50,773 nucleotides of DNA from assembly GCA_030432595.1 (NCBI GenBank), contig JAUIGU010000028.1, forward strand, positions 1 through 50,773. Reading direction: 5' to 3'. The DNA comes from Phycisphaerae bacterium (GTDB lineage Bacteria > Planctomycetota > Phycisphaerae > Phycisphaerales > Phycisphaeraceae). The notes below the pieces were generated by a model. It was not told where the DNA came from. It did not search any database and saw only the letters and a list, made by a program, of their open reading frames with translations. Positions 26,144 through 35,996 of this stretch are shown piece by piece. The position numbers and the translations under genes are program-made. Numbering within the stretch: position 1 is the first letter of the stretch; every line of letters starts with the position of its first letter.

Positions 26144-27124
26144 TTAGTCCAGCATCTCCGCGACCGTCTCGCGTTCGCTGACGAGTTCGTCGTTGGTCGC
26201 CTTGATCTTGGCGGTCGCGAACGCGTCCATCGAGAGGTCTTCGACGACTTCGTAGCCGTCGGCGGTGGTGCGTACGGGCAGGCCGGCCCAGACGTCGGGG
26301 TGGAAGCCGTACTGCCCCTCGGACTTGACCGCCACGGAGTGAATCTTGCCGGGGGTGCAGAGGTCGCGGACGTGGTCCACCAGCGCGTTGGCCGCCGAGG
26401 CGGCGCTGGACGCGCCGCGGGCGGCGATGATGGCGGCGCCGCGTTTGCCGACGGTTTCGCAGAACTCGCCTTCGAGGTACGCCTTGTCACCGATCACGTC
26501 GGGCGCGGGCTTGTTGTTGATCTTCGCAAGGTGGAAGGCGGGGAACATCGTCGGGCTGTGGTTGCCGAAGATGTAGATGTCTTCGACATCGCTGGTCTGC
26601 ACGCCGGCCTTGTTGGCGAGTTGCGACTGCGCGCGGTTCTGATCGAGGCGGACCATCGCGCTCCAGTTCGTCGCCGGGATGCGTCGGCACTGGCTGGCAC
26701 CGATCATGGCGTTGGTGTTAGCGGGGTTGCCGACCACGGCGACGCGGCAGCCGTCGGCGGCGTGGTCGTCGATGGCCTTGCCCTGGCCGACGAAGATCTT
26801 GCCGTTGTCCTTGAGCAGGTCGGCGCGTTCCATGCCCGGGCCGCGCGGCTTGGAGCCGACGAGCAGCGCCCAGTCCACGTCCTTGAAGCCTTCGGTGGGG
26901 TCGGAGGTGAGCACCATGCCCTGCAGCAGCGGGAAGGCGCAGTCGTCGAGTTCCATGGCGACGCCCTTGAGCGCCTGGAGCGCCTTGTCAACGGGGATCT
27001 CGATCATCTGGAGGATGACCGGCTGGTCGGGGCCGAACATCTGGCCCGAGGCGATGCGGAAGAGCAGGGCGTAGCCGATCTGGCCGGCGGCACCGGTGAC
27101 GGCGACTCGGAGGGGGGCGTTCAT
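26144..27124 (-). CDS. mdh: Malate dehydrogenase
   Basis: NAD-dependent oxidation of malate to oxaloacetate in the TCA cycle. The 326 residues match the type 2 (cytosol/chloroplast-like) bacterial enzyme: [19 protein letters not shown] at the N-terminus, active-site loop [15 protein letters not shown] with both arginines, [23 protein letters not shown] and the catalytic His in [14 protein letters not shown] 27124 begins at the dinucleotide-binding strand and follows TGAGGT; a 13-residue longer frame is not needed. Divergent from the membrane-protein gene at 27410. Confidence 0.97.
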   Translation of the reverse strand: MNAPLRVAVTGAAGQIGYALLFRIASGQMFGPDQPVILQMIEIPVDKALQALKGVAMELDDCAFPLLQGMVLTSDPTEGFKDVDWALLVGSKPRGPGMERADLLKDNGKIFVGQGKAIDDHAADGCRVAVVGNPANTNAMIGASQCRRIPATNWSAMVRLDQNRAQSQLANKAGVQTSDVEDIYIFGNHSPTMFPAFHLAKINNKPAPDVIGDKAYLEGEFCETVGKRGAAIIAARGASSAASAANALVDHVRDLCTPGKIHSVAVKSEGQYGFHPDVWAGLPVRTTADGYEVVEDLSMDAFATAKIKATNDELVSERETVAEMLD

Positions 27125-27409
27125 CGGGACCTCACGTCGGAAGAAGAAGGTCGGGGTGGTCAAGAGCGCGACGGCCGACGTCGCACCCCGACAAAAACGG
27201 ATTGCCGAGTCGTAATTTAGCGGGCGGTTACCGGACGGGCAACGCGACGCCGGGCCGTGACGCCGGTAGCGGTTGTGCGGCCGCCATCAGCAAGGGCTTG
27301 CGAGTGCGGCGGGGGGCGGGCGTAAAGCCGGGCGTGCCGAGATTCGATACCGGGGGGCACACACCGATGCGCCCCGCCGGGTTCGGCGACGGGCCAAGGG
27401 GGACGCAAC

Positions 27410-28132
27410 ATGCCCGGCGACTTCATCTGCTCCGACACGTTCAAGAACCCGCGGCGGGTCCGCTTCGAGGAGACCGCGAAACGGTCGCTGCGCGGCGTGC
27501 TGGCGGTCGTGCTGTCGCTGCTGGCGGTGGTGCCGGTCGTGCCGCTGATGGGTGCGTGTCTGGGCTGGGCGGAACGCGGCCGGATCAAGCGAGAGAACAA
27601 CGGCGGCGCGGCGGTCGCGTGGGCGGCCGTGGCGCTGGGCCTGCTCGTGACCGCCGGGCAGGCCGCGACGCTGTGGGGGGGCCTGCGCTCCCGCGCGGAC
27701 ACCCAGTCCCTGGTCGAACGGGCGCTGAGCGAAGGACAGCACGGCGACGTCGCGGGCTTCACCGCCGCGTTTGCGCCCGGCGCGACCGACGATGTCGATC
27801 CGCGCCTGACCGCGAGTTTCCACAAGATGCTCGAACACCGCTACGGCAAGTTCGTCGGCGCGTCGTGTGATGCGCCCCTGGCCGGCGTGCCGTTCCTGGA
27901 CAAGGGCCAGAGCCGCTACGGCTACACCGTCAAGTTCGCGGACGCCACCTTGCGTCTCCAGGCCGCCGTCAATCCCTCGGCCGTGTCCGACCTGTGGACC
28001 GCGTCGCCGCGCCGCCTGGAGAGCCTCGTGATCGTCGATCCCGAAGTCGGCGAGATCCCCTTCCCGCCGCCGGCCTCGGCCACCCGACGCGCCGCCGCGA
28101 GCGCGACCGCCGGCGTCGACACCGACCACTGA
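27410..28132 (+). CDS. Membrane protein with DUF4190-like N-terminus
   Basis: 240 residues. Two membrane segments (about 27-50, [24 protein letters not shown], given here as [17 protein letters not shown], and 67-87) flank [15 protein letters not shown], the arrangement seen in DUF4190-type proteins. An extracytoplasmic domain of about 150 residues follows ([20 protein letters not shown] through [14 protein letters not shown]), resembling small alpha+beta domains that bind peptides or lipids, but I cannot name it. AAGGGGG lies 8 nt before ATG 27410. The Hsp70 gene begins 50 nt downstream on the same strand and is probably co-transcribed. Confidence 0.8.
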   Translation: MPGDFICSDTFKNPRRVRFEETAKRSLRGVLAVVLSLLAVVPVVPLMGACLGWAERGRIKRENNGGAAVAWAAVALGLLVTAGQAATLWGGLRSRADTQSLVERALSEGQHGDVAGFTAAFAPGATDDVDPRLTASFHKMLEHRYGKFVGASCDAPLAGVPFLDKGQSRYGYTVKFADATLRLQAAVNPSAVSDLWTASPRRLESLVIVDPEVGEIPFPPPASATRRAAASATAGVDTDH

Positions 28133-28182
28133 AACACGCGAACGCACCCGAGCAAGCGGCCCCGCCGCGTGGAGCCATCGGC

Positions 28183-29979
28183 ATGAGCAAGATCGTCGGC
28201 ATCGACCTGGGCACAACCAACTCCGTGGTGGCGGTCTACGACCCCGACGCCGGCGGCCCGCGCGTGGTCAAGTCGCAGGTCGACTCTGTGCTCACGCCCT
28301 CGATGGTCAGCTACCCCGAGGACGGCGGAGTGCTCGTCGGCCAGAAGGCCAAGGACCTCCAGGTCACCAAGCCCGACCGCACGCTCTATTCCGTCAAGCG
28401 CTTCATGGGCCGGACCGTCGGCGAGGTGTCGAGCGAAGAGAAGCTCGTGCCCTACAAGATCGTCGGCAAGCCGCACCAGTACGCCAAGATCGAGGTCGGC
28501 AAAAGAATCGTCACGCCGCCACAGGTGTCCGCCGAGATCCTCCGCCACCTCGCGAAGGTCGCGTCCAACGCCGTCGGCGAGCCGGTCACCCGCGCCGTCA
28601 TCACCGTGCCCGCCCACTTCAACGACGCCCAGCGTCAGGCCACCCGCGACGCCGGCCAGATCGCCGGGCTCACCGTCGAACGCATCATCAACGAGCCCAC
28701 CGCCGCCGCGCTCGCGTACGGCCTGGAAACCAGCAAGCCGCACCACGTCGTCGTCTTCGACTTCGGCGGCGGCACCTTCGACCTGTCGGTCATGAAGATC
28801 GAAGAGGGCTCGTTCCGCGTGCTCGCCACGCACGGCGACACGCACCTGGGCGGCGACGACTTCGACCAGCGCATCATCGACGTCCTCGCCGACGACTTCA
28901 AACGCCGGTTCCAGACCGACCCGCGCCAGCACCCCATGGCCCTGCAACGCCTCAAGCAGGCCGCCCAGCAGGCCAAGGCCGACCTCTCGTCGCAGAACGA
29001 GGTCCACGTCACCATCCCGTACCTCATTGTCGAAAGCGACGGGCCCCGGCACCTGGACTACTGCCTCACCCGCGAGACGTTTGAGTCGGTCTGCACAGAC
29101 CTTTTCAACCGCCTGCGCGAGACGTGCAAGGCCCTGCTCCAGGAGGCGGGGCTGCACGCCAGCACCATCGAGCAGGTCGTCATGGTCGGCGGCGCGACGC
29201 GCATCCCCATGATCCGCAACCTGGCCCGCGAAGAGTTCCAGGTCCTCGACCTGCACCGCGGGCAGAACCCCGACGAGGTCGTCGCCTGCGGCGCCGCGAT
29301 CCTCGGCGGCGTGATCAACGGCGAATTGCACAACGTGAACCTCATGGACGTCACGTCGCACAGCTTCGGCGTCGAGAACGCCGACCACGAGGTCAACGTC
29401 CTGATCCCCAAGAACACGCCGATCCCCACGACCAAGTCGCATGTGTTCTCGACCTTCCGCGCCAACCAGCGCGGCGTCGATGTGCACGTCCTCGAAGGCG
29501 AGGAGACCCAGGCCGAGGACAACCGCGCACTGGGCATCTTTACCCTTTCGGGCATCCCCAAAGCCCCGGCCGGCGTGCCCCGCATCGAGGTCACCTTCGA
29601 CATCGACGCCAACGGCGTGCTCGACGTCACCGCCAAGAATCTCGACACCGGCAAGGAACAGCAGATCACGGTGACCGGCGCTTACGGCCTGGACGACGAA
29701 GAAAAAGAACAGCTCCAGGAACAGGCCAAGCAACAGGTCGTGCAGGAGCAGAAGACCGAACAACTCGTCGACATGTGCAACCACGGCCAGCGCGTGCTGC
29801 ACGACTCGAAGCAGTGGTTCACCTACCACCACCACATGCTCGACCGCAAGGAGCAGGCGAAGTTCAAGCGGGCGCTGAGCACGCTGGAGAAGGCCGTTGA
29901 GAAGCGCAACGACTACAAGATCGCCGCCGCGCTGCGCCAGGTCGATGCGCTGACGACGCAGTACCGCAAGGCCGGCTGA
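28183..29979 (+). CDS. DnaK/Hsp70 family chaperone homologue
   Basis: 598 residues against about 640 in canonical DnaK. The ATPase domain is complete: [16 protein letters not shown] at 5-20, [28 protein letters not shown] at about 190-204, and [13 protein letters not shown] near 331. The substrate domain has [16 protein letters not shown] and [34 protein letters not shown] replaces the usual DVTPLSLGIET-type strand entry, and the lid is short, ending in RKAG without a DnaK-style acidic tail. No grpE or dnaJ is adjacent. It is probably an accessory Hsp70 rather than the main DnaK. ATG 28183 matches the family start. A terminator follows. Confidence 0.93.
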   Translation: MSKIVGIDLGTTNSVVAVYDPDAGGPRVVKSQVDSVLTPSMVSYPEDGGVLVGQKAKDLQVTKPDRTLYSVKRFMGRTVGEVSSEEKLVPYKIVGKPHQYAKIEVGKRIVTPPQVSAEILRHLAKVASNAVGEPVTRAVITVPAHFNDAQRQATRDAGQIAGLTVERIINEPTAAALAYGLETSKPHHVVVFDFGGGTFDLSVMKIEEGSFRVLATHGDTHLGGDDFDQRIIDVLADDFKRRFQTDPRQHPMALQRLKQAAQQAKADLSSQNEVHVTIPYLIVESDGPRHLDYCLTRETFESVCTDLFNRLRETCKALLQEAGLHASTIEQVVMVGGATRIPMIRNLAREEFQVLDLHRGQNPDEVVACGAAILGGVINGELHNVNLMDVTSHSFGVENADHEVNVLIPKNTPIPTTKSHVFSTFRANQRGVDVHVLEGEETQAEDNRALGIFTLSGIPKAPAGVPRIEVTFDIDANGVLDVTAKNLDTGKEQQITVTGAYGLDDEEKEQLQEQAKQQVVQEQKTEQLVDMCNHGQRVLHDSKQWFTYHHHMLDRKEQAKFKRALSTLEKAVEKRNDYKIAAALRQVDALTTQYRKAG

Positions 29980-30013
29980 CCCCGCGCGGCTCCGAGAAAC
30001 CCAAACACCGATT

Positions 30014-30050
30014 CAGCCCGCGCGACACGATCGCGCGGGCTGTCGTTTGT
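30014..30050 (+). terminator. Terminator after the Hsp70 gene
   Basis: The perfect 12-bp stem CAGCCCGCGCGA (30014-30025) / TCGCGCGGGCTG (30031-30042) with a 5-nt loop is followed by the short T-rich tail TCGTTTGT. Confidence 0.8.
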
Positions 30051-30170
30051 AATCTCACGGGTGGGGAGAGGCGTTGGTTTGGCTTCCCAGAGCGGTGCCC
30101 GTCGGCGCGGCCGGCTGCTTTGCCGAACCGGGGCGGTACGATCCGCGTTAGATCACGCGGACGCCGACGG

Positions 30171-30266
30171 CTAGCACAGCGCGATGAAGACCAGGATGGC
30201 CAGGGTGACGATCCGCCCGCGGTTGGGGAAGCGTTCCGTCGAGAAGGAAAACAGGGCGGTCAGCAT
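30171..30266 (-). CDS. Possible 31-residue membrane peptide
   Basis: Starts MLTALFSFSTERFPNRGR and ends IVTLAILVFIALC, a single short hydrophobic helix after a basic turn. GGAG stands 6 nt before ATG 30266. A longer start is possible in the same frame: TTG at 30396 lies directly behind AGGAGG, and that region (30350-30410) is strikingly AT-rich. It is divergent from the secreted-protein gene. There is no homologue I can name. It may be a real small protein or a chance frame in the promoter zone. Confidence 0.35.
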   Translation of the reverse strand: MLTALFSFSTERFPNRGRIVTLAILVFIALC

Positions 30267-30429
30267 CAAGGGCTCCGGGGCAAGGATGGCCGAAGGAAGC
30301 GTTGGCCACCCCCAGCAAACCACACGGCACGGGACCAGGCCTACCGACCAGCAGACAATTTTAAAACCCATATTTGACATGTATTTACGATTCAATTTTC
30401 CTCCTCGACCCTGGAGACGATCACGCAAC

Positions 30430-32550
30430 ATGTGGTCTCCATACCACACCCCGGCGCGGGCGAAGCCGACCGGACGCGGCATCAGCCCCGCCCTGCTCCT
30501 GGCGCTGCTCATCGCCGTCGTGCCTTGCGTGGCCGCCGGCCAGGAAGTTACCGCGGACACTGACGCCGCCCCGTTCGCGGACGTCTCCCACGGGCTGCGG
30601 GCCCACCAGCTCGTCGAGGGCTGGGTGCAGGCCGGCAAGGTTCTGGGCAAACGGCCCGACCCGATCCTCGTCGATCGGGTGCTGGGCGTGCGGATCACCT
30701 TGCGCATGCAGGGCCACCTGCTGGGCTTCGGCGACGCCTGGCGGGACGACCTGGACGCGTTGCTCGACGCCGGCGTCGAACCGGGTCCCACCGACCTGTC
30801 GCCGCTCATCCAGAACGCCGCGTTTGCCGCGTTCGCCGCGTCCAGACGCAAGCTGCAAGACGCCGCGCAGGACGCGATGCTCATGGCCCGGCTGCGCCCC
30901 GAACTGCGCGGTGCCGGCGAAGTCCCGACGCTCGACGAGATCGCCAACGCCGTCACCGTCGATGTGCAGATCGCCCACCACCCCGAAACGATCACCCTCG
31001 CGCCGCCGGAGCCGCGCGAAGCGCTGCTCGGGCGTTTCGCGCCGGGGTACCACGGCCTGATCGCCCGCTGGCGCGGCAACGAAGCGCCGGCCATCGAACC
31101 CGCCAACCCGCCGGAAGCCGACGCGTTGCCTATCGACCAGGTCGTCGTCTGGCCGGCCACCGCGCTGTCGCACAACCTGCTCCCTGAGAGCCAGGCCCGC
31201 CGACTCGCCGCGCGCCTGCCGGGACTGAAGTTCCACGAAGTCGATCGTCTCGGCCGGCCGGGCGGGCCGATGCTCGTCCGCTTCGACGTCGTGCACGTCG
31301 CCCGGCCGCGCCCGGGCCTCCGCGCCAACCTGCTGATCCGCGGCGGCGCGCTGCTGGGCAAGGCCGACCTGGTCGACGCCCGGCTGGACGACATGGCCGA
31401 CCAGATGGCGTCGCACCTGCGGCTCTACTACGTCGGCCGGGGCTTGGTGCGCGGGACCTACCACCCCAGCACCGACCGCTACGAGCCGGAGTTCTCCACG
31501 CTCAGCGAGGCCATGCTCGGCACGTTCGCGCTCACCCACCACCTCAACACGCAGGACCGCGTCGGCCAGTTCGAGCCCCAGGCCGGCAACATCGCGGAAC
31601 GCTGCAACGACCTGCTCCAGCGCGCCGCGGGCGACCTGGACGCCAAGGCCGATCCGCTGGTGCTCACGCCCGACGCCGCCGGGCTGATGGTGCTCACCCG
31701 GCTCAACCTGCGCGGCCAACGCGCCGACCCGCTCAGCCGGCGCTTCCTGGCGGCGCTGCTCGAAGGCGTCGACGACGAGGGTCTTGTTTACGCGGAAGCG
31801 GGAAACCCCCGCCCGGCCACCCGCGCCGCCACCGCCATCGTCGCGCTCGCGCTCGGCCGGCACGCGCTCGCCACCGACGACGGCGACACCCTTGCGCTTT
31901 CGTCGCGCGTACTGGCCCAACTCTGGCAGAACCAGCCGCTGTCGGACGGCAACGCGCTGCCCTGGCTGGCGATGTGCGTCGAGTCGGTCGAGCCGGCGCT
32001 CGTCGATGCGGGCCTGCTCGACGAAGGGACCGCCGATCAACGCCGCGCCCTGCTCAGCGACGCGGTCGACCGTATGGAAGCGTTCCAGGTCATCGAAGAC
32101 CCGACATTGGGCCCGGCCGACGTCATCGGCGGGTTCGTCTTCCCCACCAACCCCCCCGCCCCGCCCGGCGCGCCGCCGAACCCGAAGTGGTCCACCGCCC
32201 CGCTGCTTTCGTTCCTGGCCACCACCATGCGCAGCGAGGGCCCCGACGCCCACGACCCGTTCGGCCGGATCATCACGGCCCAGTACGCGGCTCGCTTCCT
32301 CGCCCAGCTCATGTTCGATGCGCCGAGCTGTTACTACGTCCGCGCCCGTGAAGTCGCACTGGGCGGCGTCCGGCCCGCGCTCTACGACAACCGCCTGAGC
32401 ATCACGCCCACCGCGATGAGCCTCATCGCCGTCAACGAGCTGCGCACCACCCTCAAAGCCCGAACCGAAGCGCAGCAGAAACAGCGGGCCGCCGCGGCGG
32501 ATCAAGACGCCACGACCGAAGTGCTTGCCGAGCCCGACGCCTCGCCGTAA
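30430..32550 (+). CDS. Large secreted protein, function unknown
   Basis: 706 residues. A signal peptide (ISPALLLALLIAVVPCVAAG, about 18-37) is followed by a mainly helical protein. The second half (about 420-690) has repeated helix pairs such as MVLTRLNLRGQRADPLSRRF and ATAIVALALGRHALATDDGD, suggestive of an alpha/alpha-toroid, and a Pro-rich loop (NPPAPPGAPPNPKW). I do not recognise a catalytic motif. ATG 30430 was chosen because it gives a proper signal peptide and follows GGAG at 13 nt; the upstream frame reads through the AT-rich promoter region and is not coding. A periplasmic or surface role is inferred. Confidence 0.82.
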   Translation: MWSPYHTPARAKPTGRGISPALLLALLIAVVPCVAAGQEVTADTDAAPFADVSHGLRAHQLVEGWVQAGKVLGKRPDPILVDRVLGVRITLRMQGHLLGFGDAWRDDLDALLDAGVEPGPTDLSPLIQNAAFAAFAASRRKLQDAAQDAMLMARLRPELRGAGEVPTLDEIANAVTVDVQIAHHPETITLAPPEPREALLGRFAPGYHGLIARWRGNEAPAIEPANPPEADALPIDQVVVWPATALSHNLLPESQARRLAARLPGLKFHEVDRLGRPGGPMLVRFDVVHVARPRPGLRANLLIRGGALLGKADLVDARLDDMADQMASHLRLYYVGRGLVRGTYHPSTDRYEPEFSTLSEAMLGTFALTHHLNTQDRVGQFEPQAGNIAERCNDLLQRAAGDLDAKADPLVLTPDAAGLMVLTRLNLRGQRADPLSRRFLAALLEGVDDEGLVYAEAGNPRPATRAATAIVALALGRHALATDDGDTLALSSRVLAQLWQNQPLSDGNALPWLAMCVESVEPALVDAGLLDEGTADQRRALLSDAVDRMEAFQVIEDPTLGPADVIGGFVFPTNPPAPPGAPPNPKWSTAPLLSFLATTMRSEGPDAHDPFGRIITAQYAARFLAQLMFDAPSCYYVRAREVALGGVRPALYDNRLSITPTAMSLIAVNELRTTLKARTEAQQKQRAAAADQDATTEVLAEPDASP

Positions 32551-32562
32551 CCGCCCGCCGGA

Positions 32563-34056
32563 TTACATCACGCCTTCGAAGTCCTGCGCCCGCTCGCGCA
32601 GGGGCTTGCGGTTGATCGCGTGGACGGCGCCGAGCAGCTTCATCACGGCGGCACGGTAAGGCCGGGTATCGACCGGCTTATACCGGTGGCCGACCTGCGC
32701 GATCTCATGATGCACGGTCAGCTCGGTCACCTGCGGGAAGTCGTGCGGCGCATCGCGCAGGTGGTGCTCGACCGGCGTGCCGGACATGACCTGAAAACGG
32801 TTGAGGCTGACGCGTTCGATGTGGTCGTGGTGACGTCGGAGGAACGCATCGGAGTTCAGCACGTCGTCCGCCGTCTCGCCGGGGTACCCGAGGATCATCG
32901 TGCACCGGACGCTGATGCCCGCGTTCGAGGCGTCCGCCAGAAACGCTTCGGTGACGGCTAGGTCGGTGCCCTTGTCCATCAGGTCACAGACGCGTTGGCT
33001 CCCAGACTCCAGCCCGGTGGTCAGCCGGACGCACCCCGAGTCGGCGGCGCGTCGGAGTTCCTCGGCCGAGAGGCCGTGGTCACCGCGGGCGTTGACGTGC
33101 ACGGCGGCGATCCACCGGCAACCCGGCGCCGCGTCCTGCATCCCGTCCAGAATCGCTCGCCACACCCGCAGGTCGCTGTTGAGTTTGAGATCGGTGAACA
33201 CGAACAGGTCCGCCCCATAGCGCTCGTGCTGACGCCGAACCTCCTCGAGCACGCCCTGCGCTTCGCGCGACCGGTAGGTGCGGCCCGCCGTGCTCGTCAC
33301 ATCACTGCAAAACGAACATCGCCCCCACCCGCAGCCCCGGCCAGTCAGCACCGGCACGATCCGGTTGGGGTATGTGTCCCACGGGAAGTCGTCGAAGTCC
33401 GGCGTCGGCACGTCGTCCAGACGCCGCAGCGGCGGGGCCGATCCGCCCCGCAGCGCGCCGTCCCGCCGGTACCACATGCCCGGGTGTTTCGACATGTCAC
33501 GCCCGTTGGTCATGGTGTCGACCAGCGCCGGCAGTTCGAGTTCGAGCTCGCCGCCGACCACGCCAAGTTGACCCGGCAGGTCGACCCATTCCTCGGCGAC
33601 CTCGGGCGCGGCGAAATAAGGCCCGCCCACGATCGCGGGAATGTTCAGCTCGGCACACACCGCACCCATCGCTTCGACGTGCGGGCGGTACATCAGGTAG
33701 CTCGAAAAGAGCACCGCGTCCGGGCGCTGCACCGTCACACGGCGGCGGAACTCCGCCGTCACCTCCTCCGCCTGCCGGCCGAGCGCGGGGCCCCGGCGGT
33801 CGCGCAGCGTCTCGCGCAGACGACGCACCCACGGCGAGCGCGACGTCGCGGCCCGGTAGTTGAGCCGCTCCGCGATCAGGCCATACCACGACACCGGCGG
33901 CTCACGCACCACCCCGCCGATCCCGATCATCAGCGGCGCAAACACCTCGACCGACCGCCCCGCCTGACGAAGCACCGCCGCCAAGTACCCCACCGACAAA
34001 CTCGGGTAGCGGGCAAAATTGTTCAGGTCGACGATCAGGACGTGTTGCTGCGACAT
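32563..34056 (-). CDS. B12-binding-type radical SAM protein
   Basis: 497 residues. The N-terminal part (about 1-185) has a cobalamin-domain-like fold: HVLIVDLNNFARYPSLSVGYLAAVL, DAVLFSSYLMYRPHVEAMG and IPAIVGGPYFA. The radical SAM core begins with GRGCGWGRCSFCSD, whose three cysteines are spaced C-x4-C-x2-C instead of the usual C-x3-C-x2-C. DLFVFTDLKLNSD, LTTGLESGSQRV and TMILGYPGETADD are typical of the core barrel. The canonical DxHxxG cobalamin ligand motif is not obvious. Such enzymes methylate or rearrange unreactive carbons. No peptide precursor or pathway partner is next to it. ATG 34056 begins the first beta strand. Confidence 0.9.
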   Translation of the reverse strand: MSQQHVLIVDLNNFARYPSLSVGYLAAVLRQAGRSVEVFAPLMIGIGGVVREPPVSWYGLIAERLNYRAATSRSPWVRRLRETLRDRRGPALGRQAEEVTAEFRRRVTVQRPDAVLFSSYLMYRPHVEAMGAVCAELNIPAIVGGPYFAAPEVAEEWVDLPGQLGVVGGELELELPALVDTMTNGRDMSKHPGMWYRRDGALRGGSAPPLRRLDDVPTPDFDDFPWDTYPNRIVPVLTGRGCGWGRCSFCSDVTSTAGRTYRSREAQGVLEEVRRQHERYGADLFVFTDLKLNSDLRVWRAILDGMQDAAPGCRWIAAVHVNARGDHGLSAEELRRAADSGCVRLTTGLESGSQRVCDLMDKGTDLAVTEAFLADASNAGISVRCTMILGYPGETADDVLNSDAFLRRHHDHIERVSLNRFQVMSGTPVEHHLRDAPHDFPQVTELTVHHEIAQVGHRYKPVDTRPYRAAVMKLLGAVHAINRKPLRERAQDFEGVM

Positions 34057-34126
34057 CAGACGGGACTCCCAGAAGGTTCGGATAGATCGAACGCCCAATC
34101 TGTCTTATCGCTGCCCGGCGGTTTTC

Positions 34127-35563
34127 TCATGCGCGGCTGCATTCGCGCCGAGACTTCCCACGGCAAGCCACGATTCCGACACAGAGCAGCCCGACCATCG
34201 GCTCGGGGATCGCGGCGAGCCGCGCGTCCAACGCGGCAAGGTCCGCCCCGAAGTTGCGCCGCAACGCCATGGCGTCGGCGAAGTCCACGTCGCCGTCCTG
34301 GTCGAAGTCGCCGTCGAGCCAGAGCGCGTCGCCGGCTCCCGCGGCCAGCGCCCCGGTGTAGGCGCTCACCAGGATGTCGGCATCAACGAGGTCAACCACC
34401 TCGTCGAGGTTGGCGTCGCCGGGCGTGGCACCGTCGGTGATGAAGTAATCCAATTCCAACACCGGCGCGTTGAAGAAGGTCGAAGCCGCCGCGCCCTCCT
34501 GCGAGTAAAAATCCGCCTGGAGGAAGTTGTCGGGGGCGTAGGACAGCAGGGTCCCGACGAAATCCAGTCCCAAGTCGTAAGCAGCCTGAAGGCCTTGCCG
34601 GTTCAGGTCGATCACCAACTCCTGGGTGCCGCTGACGATGTCTGCGCTGCGCGCCGCCGGCAGCGTGAGGGCCCCGATGTCCGTCAATTCGGCCACGCCG
34701 TCCCCGGCGTAGAGGTGCGCCAGCACGGAGGCGTGGACGCCGGTCGAGCTGATGCTGATGAAGCGCGTGTCCAGCCGGAGCCGGCCCCCGCTGATCATCG
34801 CACCCGTCGGGATTGTCGGCGCCGCGAACTCGATGATCGCGCGCTCTTCGTCCGGCCCGTTGGGCAAGGGCCAACGCGATACGGTCAGGCCGGCGGACGC
34901 CGGGTCCAGCGACCATGCGCCGTTGTCGAAGCTCGCCTGCGCATCGGCCGCGACGCCGCCGCTGACCGTGCCCTGCCGCTGAATGTCCGCCACAAGCGAC
35001 AACACCGGCTGGTTGGTCGTCGGGTTGGCGTTCCAGTGAAACCCGGCCCCCAGATTGTTGGGCGTGTCCGACCAGATCCGCAAGCCCAGCGCATCGGGAC
35101 CGGTATCCAGGATCGACTGCACCGTCGGCAGCAGCAGCGGCTGGCTGTATGCGCCGTTGTTGAGGAACTCCGGCGAGGTGCCGACCAGCGTGCCCGCCCC
35201 CGTATCGCCGATCGTCGCCACGCCGTCGCCGCCGTACGCGAAGAAGCTGACGACCGGGCCGGTCTGACCGAAGTCCGCGGTCTGAAGCTCGTTGAGGTGG
35301 TAGTTCAGGGTCGCCGACTGCAGCACGGCCGCCGAGGACACCGCGCCCAAATCGAACTCGAGCACCACCCGGCTCTCGCCGATCGAGCCCCACTGTACGT
35401 TCGCGGCAAAGTCCGAACCGATCTGCGGCGAGCCGCTGACGGCGAACTCGCCCATGTCCGTGACCGGAATGTCGTAGGTCACCTGGACCGCGCCCGACGC
35501 AATGCCCCAGCCCCCCAGCACCGCGGCCGCCAACGACTGCACACCCATGATCTGACGCTTCAT
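34127..35563 (-). CDS. Secreted protein with dockerin-like EF-hands and PEP-CTERM tail
   Basis: 478 residues. A signal peptide (GVQSLAAAVLGGWGIASGA) leads to two related beta-sandwich-like domains (about 25-190 and 200-375), each carrying RVVLEFDLG / RAIIEFAAP and a late strand of the type seen in surface DNRLRE-like proteins. Two calcium-binding loops follow, GDANLDEVVDLVDADIL and GDFDQDGDVDFADAMALRRN, in the dockerin type I pattern. The tail is IPEPMVGLLCVGIVACRGKSRRE. The combination is typical of planctomycete cell-surface proteins. GAGAGGAG precedes ATG 35563. It lies 70 nt upstream of the radical SAM gene on the same strand; co-transcription is possible but no functional link is evident. 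Confidence 0.9.
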   Translation of the reverse strand: MKRQIMGVQSLAAAVLGGWGIASGAVQVTYDIPVTDMGEFAVSGSPQIGSDFAANVQWGSIGESRVVLEFDLGAVSSAAVLQSATLNYHLNELQTADFGQTGPVVSFFAYGGDGVATIGDTGAGTLVGTSPEFLNNGAYSQPLLLPTVQSILDTGPDALGLRIWSDTPNNLGAGFHWNANPTTNQPVLSLVADIQRQGTVSGGVAADAQASFDNGAWSLDPASAGLTVSRWPLPNGPDEERAIIEFAAPTIPTGAMISGGRLRLDTRFISISSTGVHASVLAHLYAGDGVAELTDIGALTLPAARSADIVSGTQELVIDLNRQGLQAAYDLGLDFVGTLLSYAPDNFLQADFYSQEGAAASTFFNAPVLELDYFITDGATPGDANLDEVVDLVDADILVSAYTGALAAGAGDALWLDGDFDQDGDVDFADAMALRRNFGADLAALDARLAAIPEPMVGLLCVGIVACRGKSRRECSRA

Positions 35564-35774
35564 GCTCTTGCTCCTCTCAGGCCGCCCGCCGGTCGCCCGT
35601 CGACCGCAACGCCCGTGTTTTCGGGTTTAACTTAGCGTGCGAGTCGGGATGGTGTAAACCCTGATTCCGACACCACGTCCTTGCTGCGCGTCACGAGTAA
35701 CAGAAAACGTGTGCGGGACAGACCTGGGACGTGGAGAACTCTCAGCGATAGCAGCCCTTGGAACTTGAAGTGCG

Positions 35775-35810
35775 CAAAAAAGAACCCCCGAGCCTTGTGG
35801 GCTCGGGGGT
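35775..35810 (-). terminator. Terminator of the 23S-5S operon
   Basis: On the minus strand the perfect 11-bp stem ACCCCCGAGCC / GGCTCGGGGGT (35810-35800 and 35794-35784) is followed by TTCTTTTTT. It begins 8 nt after the 5S 3' end. Confidence 0.9.
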
Positions 35811-35817
35811 CCGTAAA

Positions 35818-35924
35818 GTCGGCGGTGACCTACTTTCCCGCGGTAGCAGTATCATCGGCGTGCTGGGCTTAACGGCCGTGTTCGGAATGGGAACGGGTGT
35901 GACCCCAGCACTATGGCCACCGAC
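35818..35924 (-). rRNA. rrf: 5S ribosomal RNA
   Basis: About 107 nt. The terminal helix pairs GTCGGTGG at the 5' end with CCGCCGAC at the 3' end. The internal sequences CCCATTCCGAACACGG, GTTAAGCCCAGC and CCGCGGGAAAGTAGG are standard 5S landmarks. Ends are set by the terminal helix and may be off by a few nucleotides. Confidence 0.93.
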
Positions 35925-35996
35925 AAGGCGGCGTGGGTCGTTGGGACGCACGCCGCGTGCGTGTCGTGGAAGGCTGGTGTGGGTATTTCAGATTTC

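Noticed and set aside
27922-29835. 637-codon minus-strand frame
   Set aside because: Antisense to the Hsp70 gene, which has every family motif on the plus strand.
30374-30379. TTGACA as -35 of the secreted-protein gene at 30430
   Set aside because: No acceptable -10 lies 15-19 nt downstream; kept only as part of an AT-rich promoter zone.
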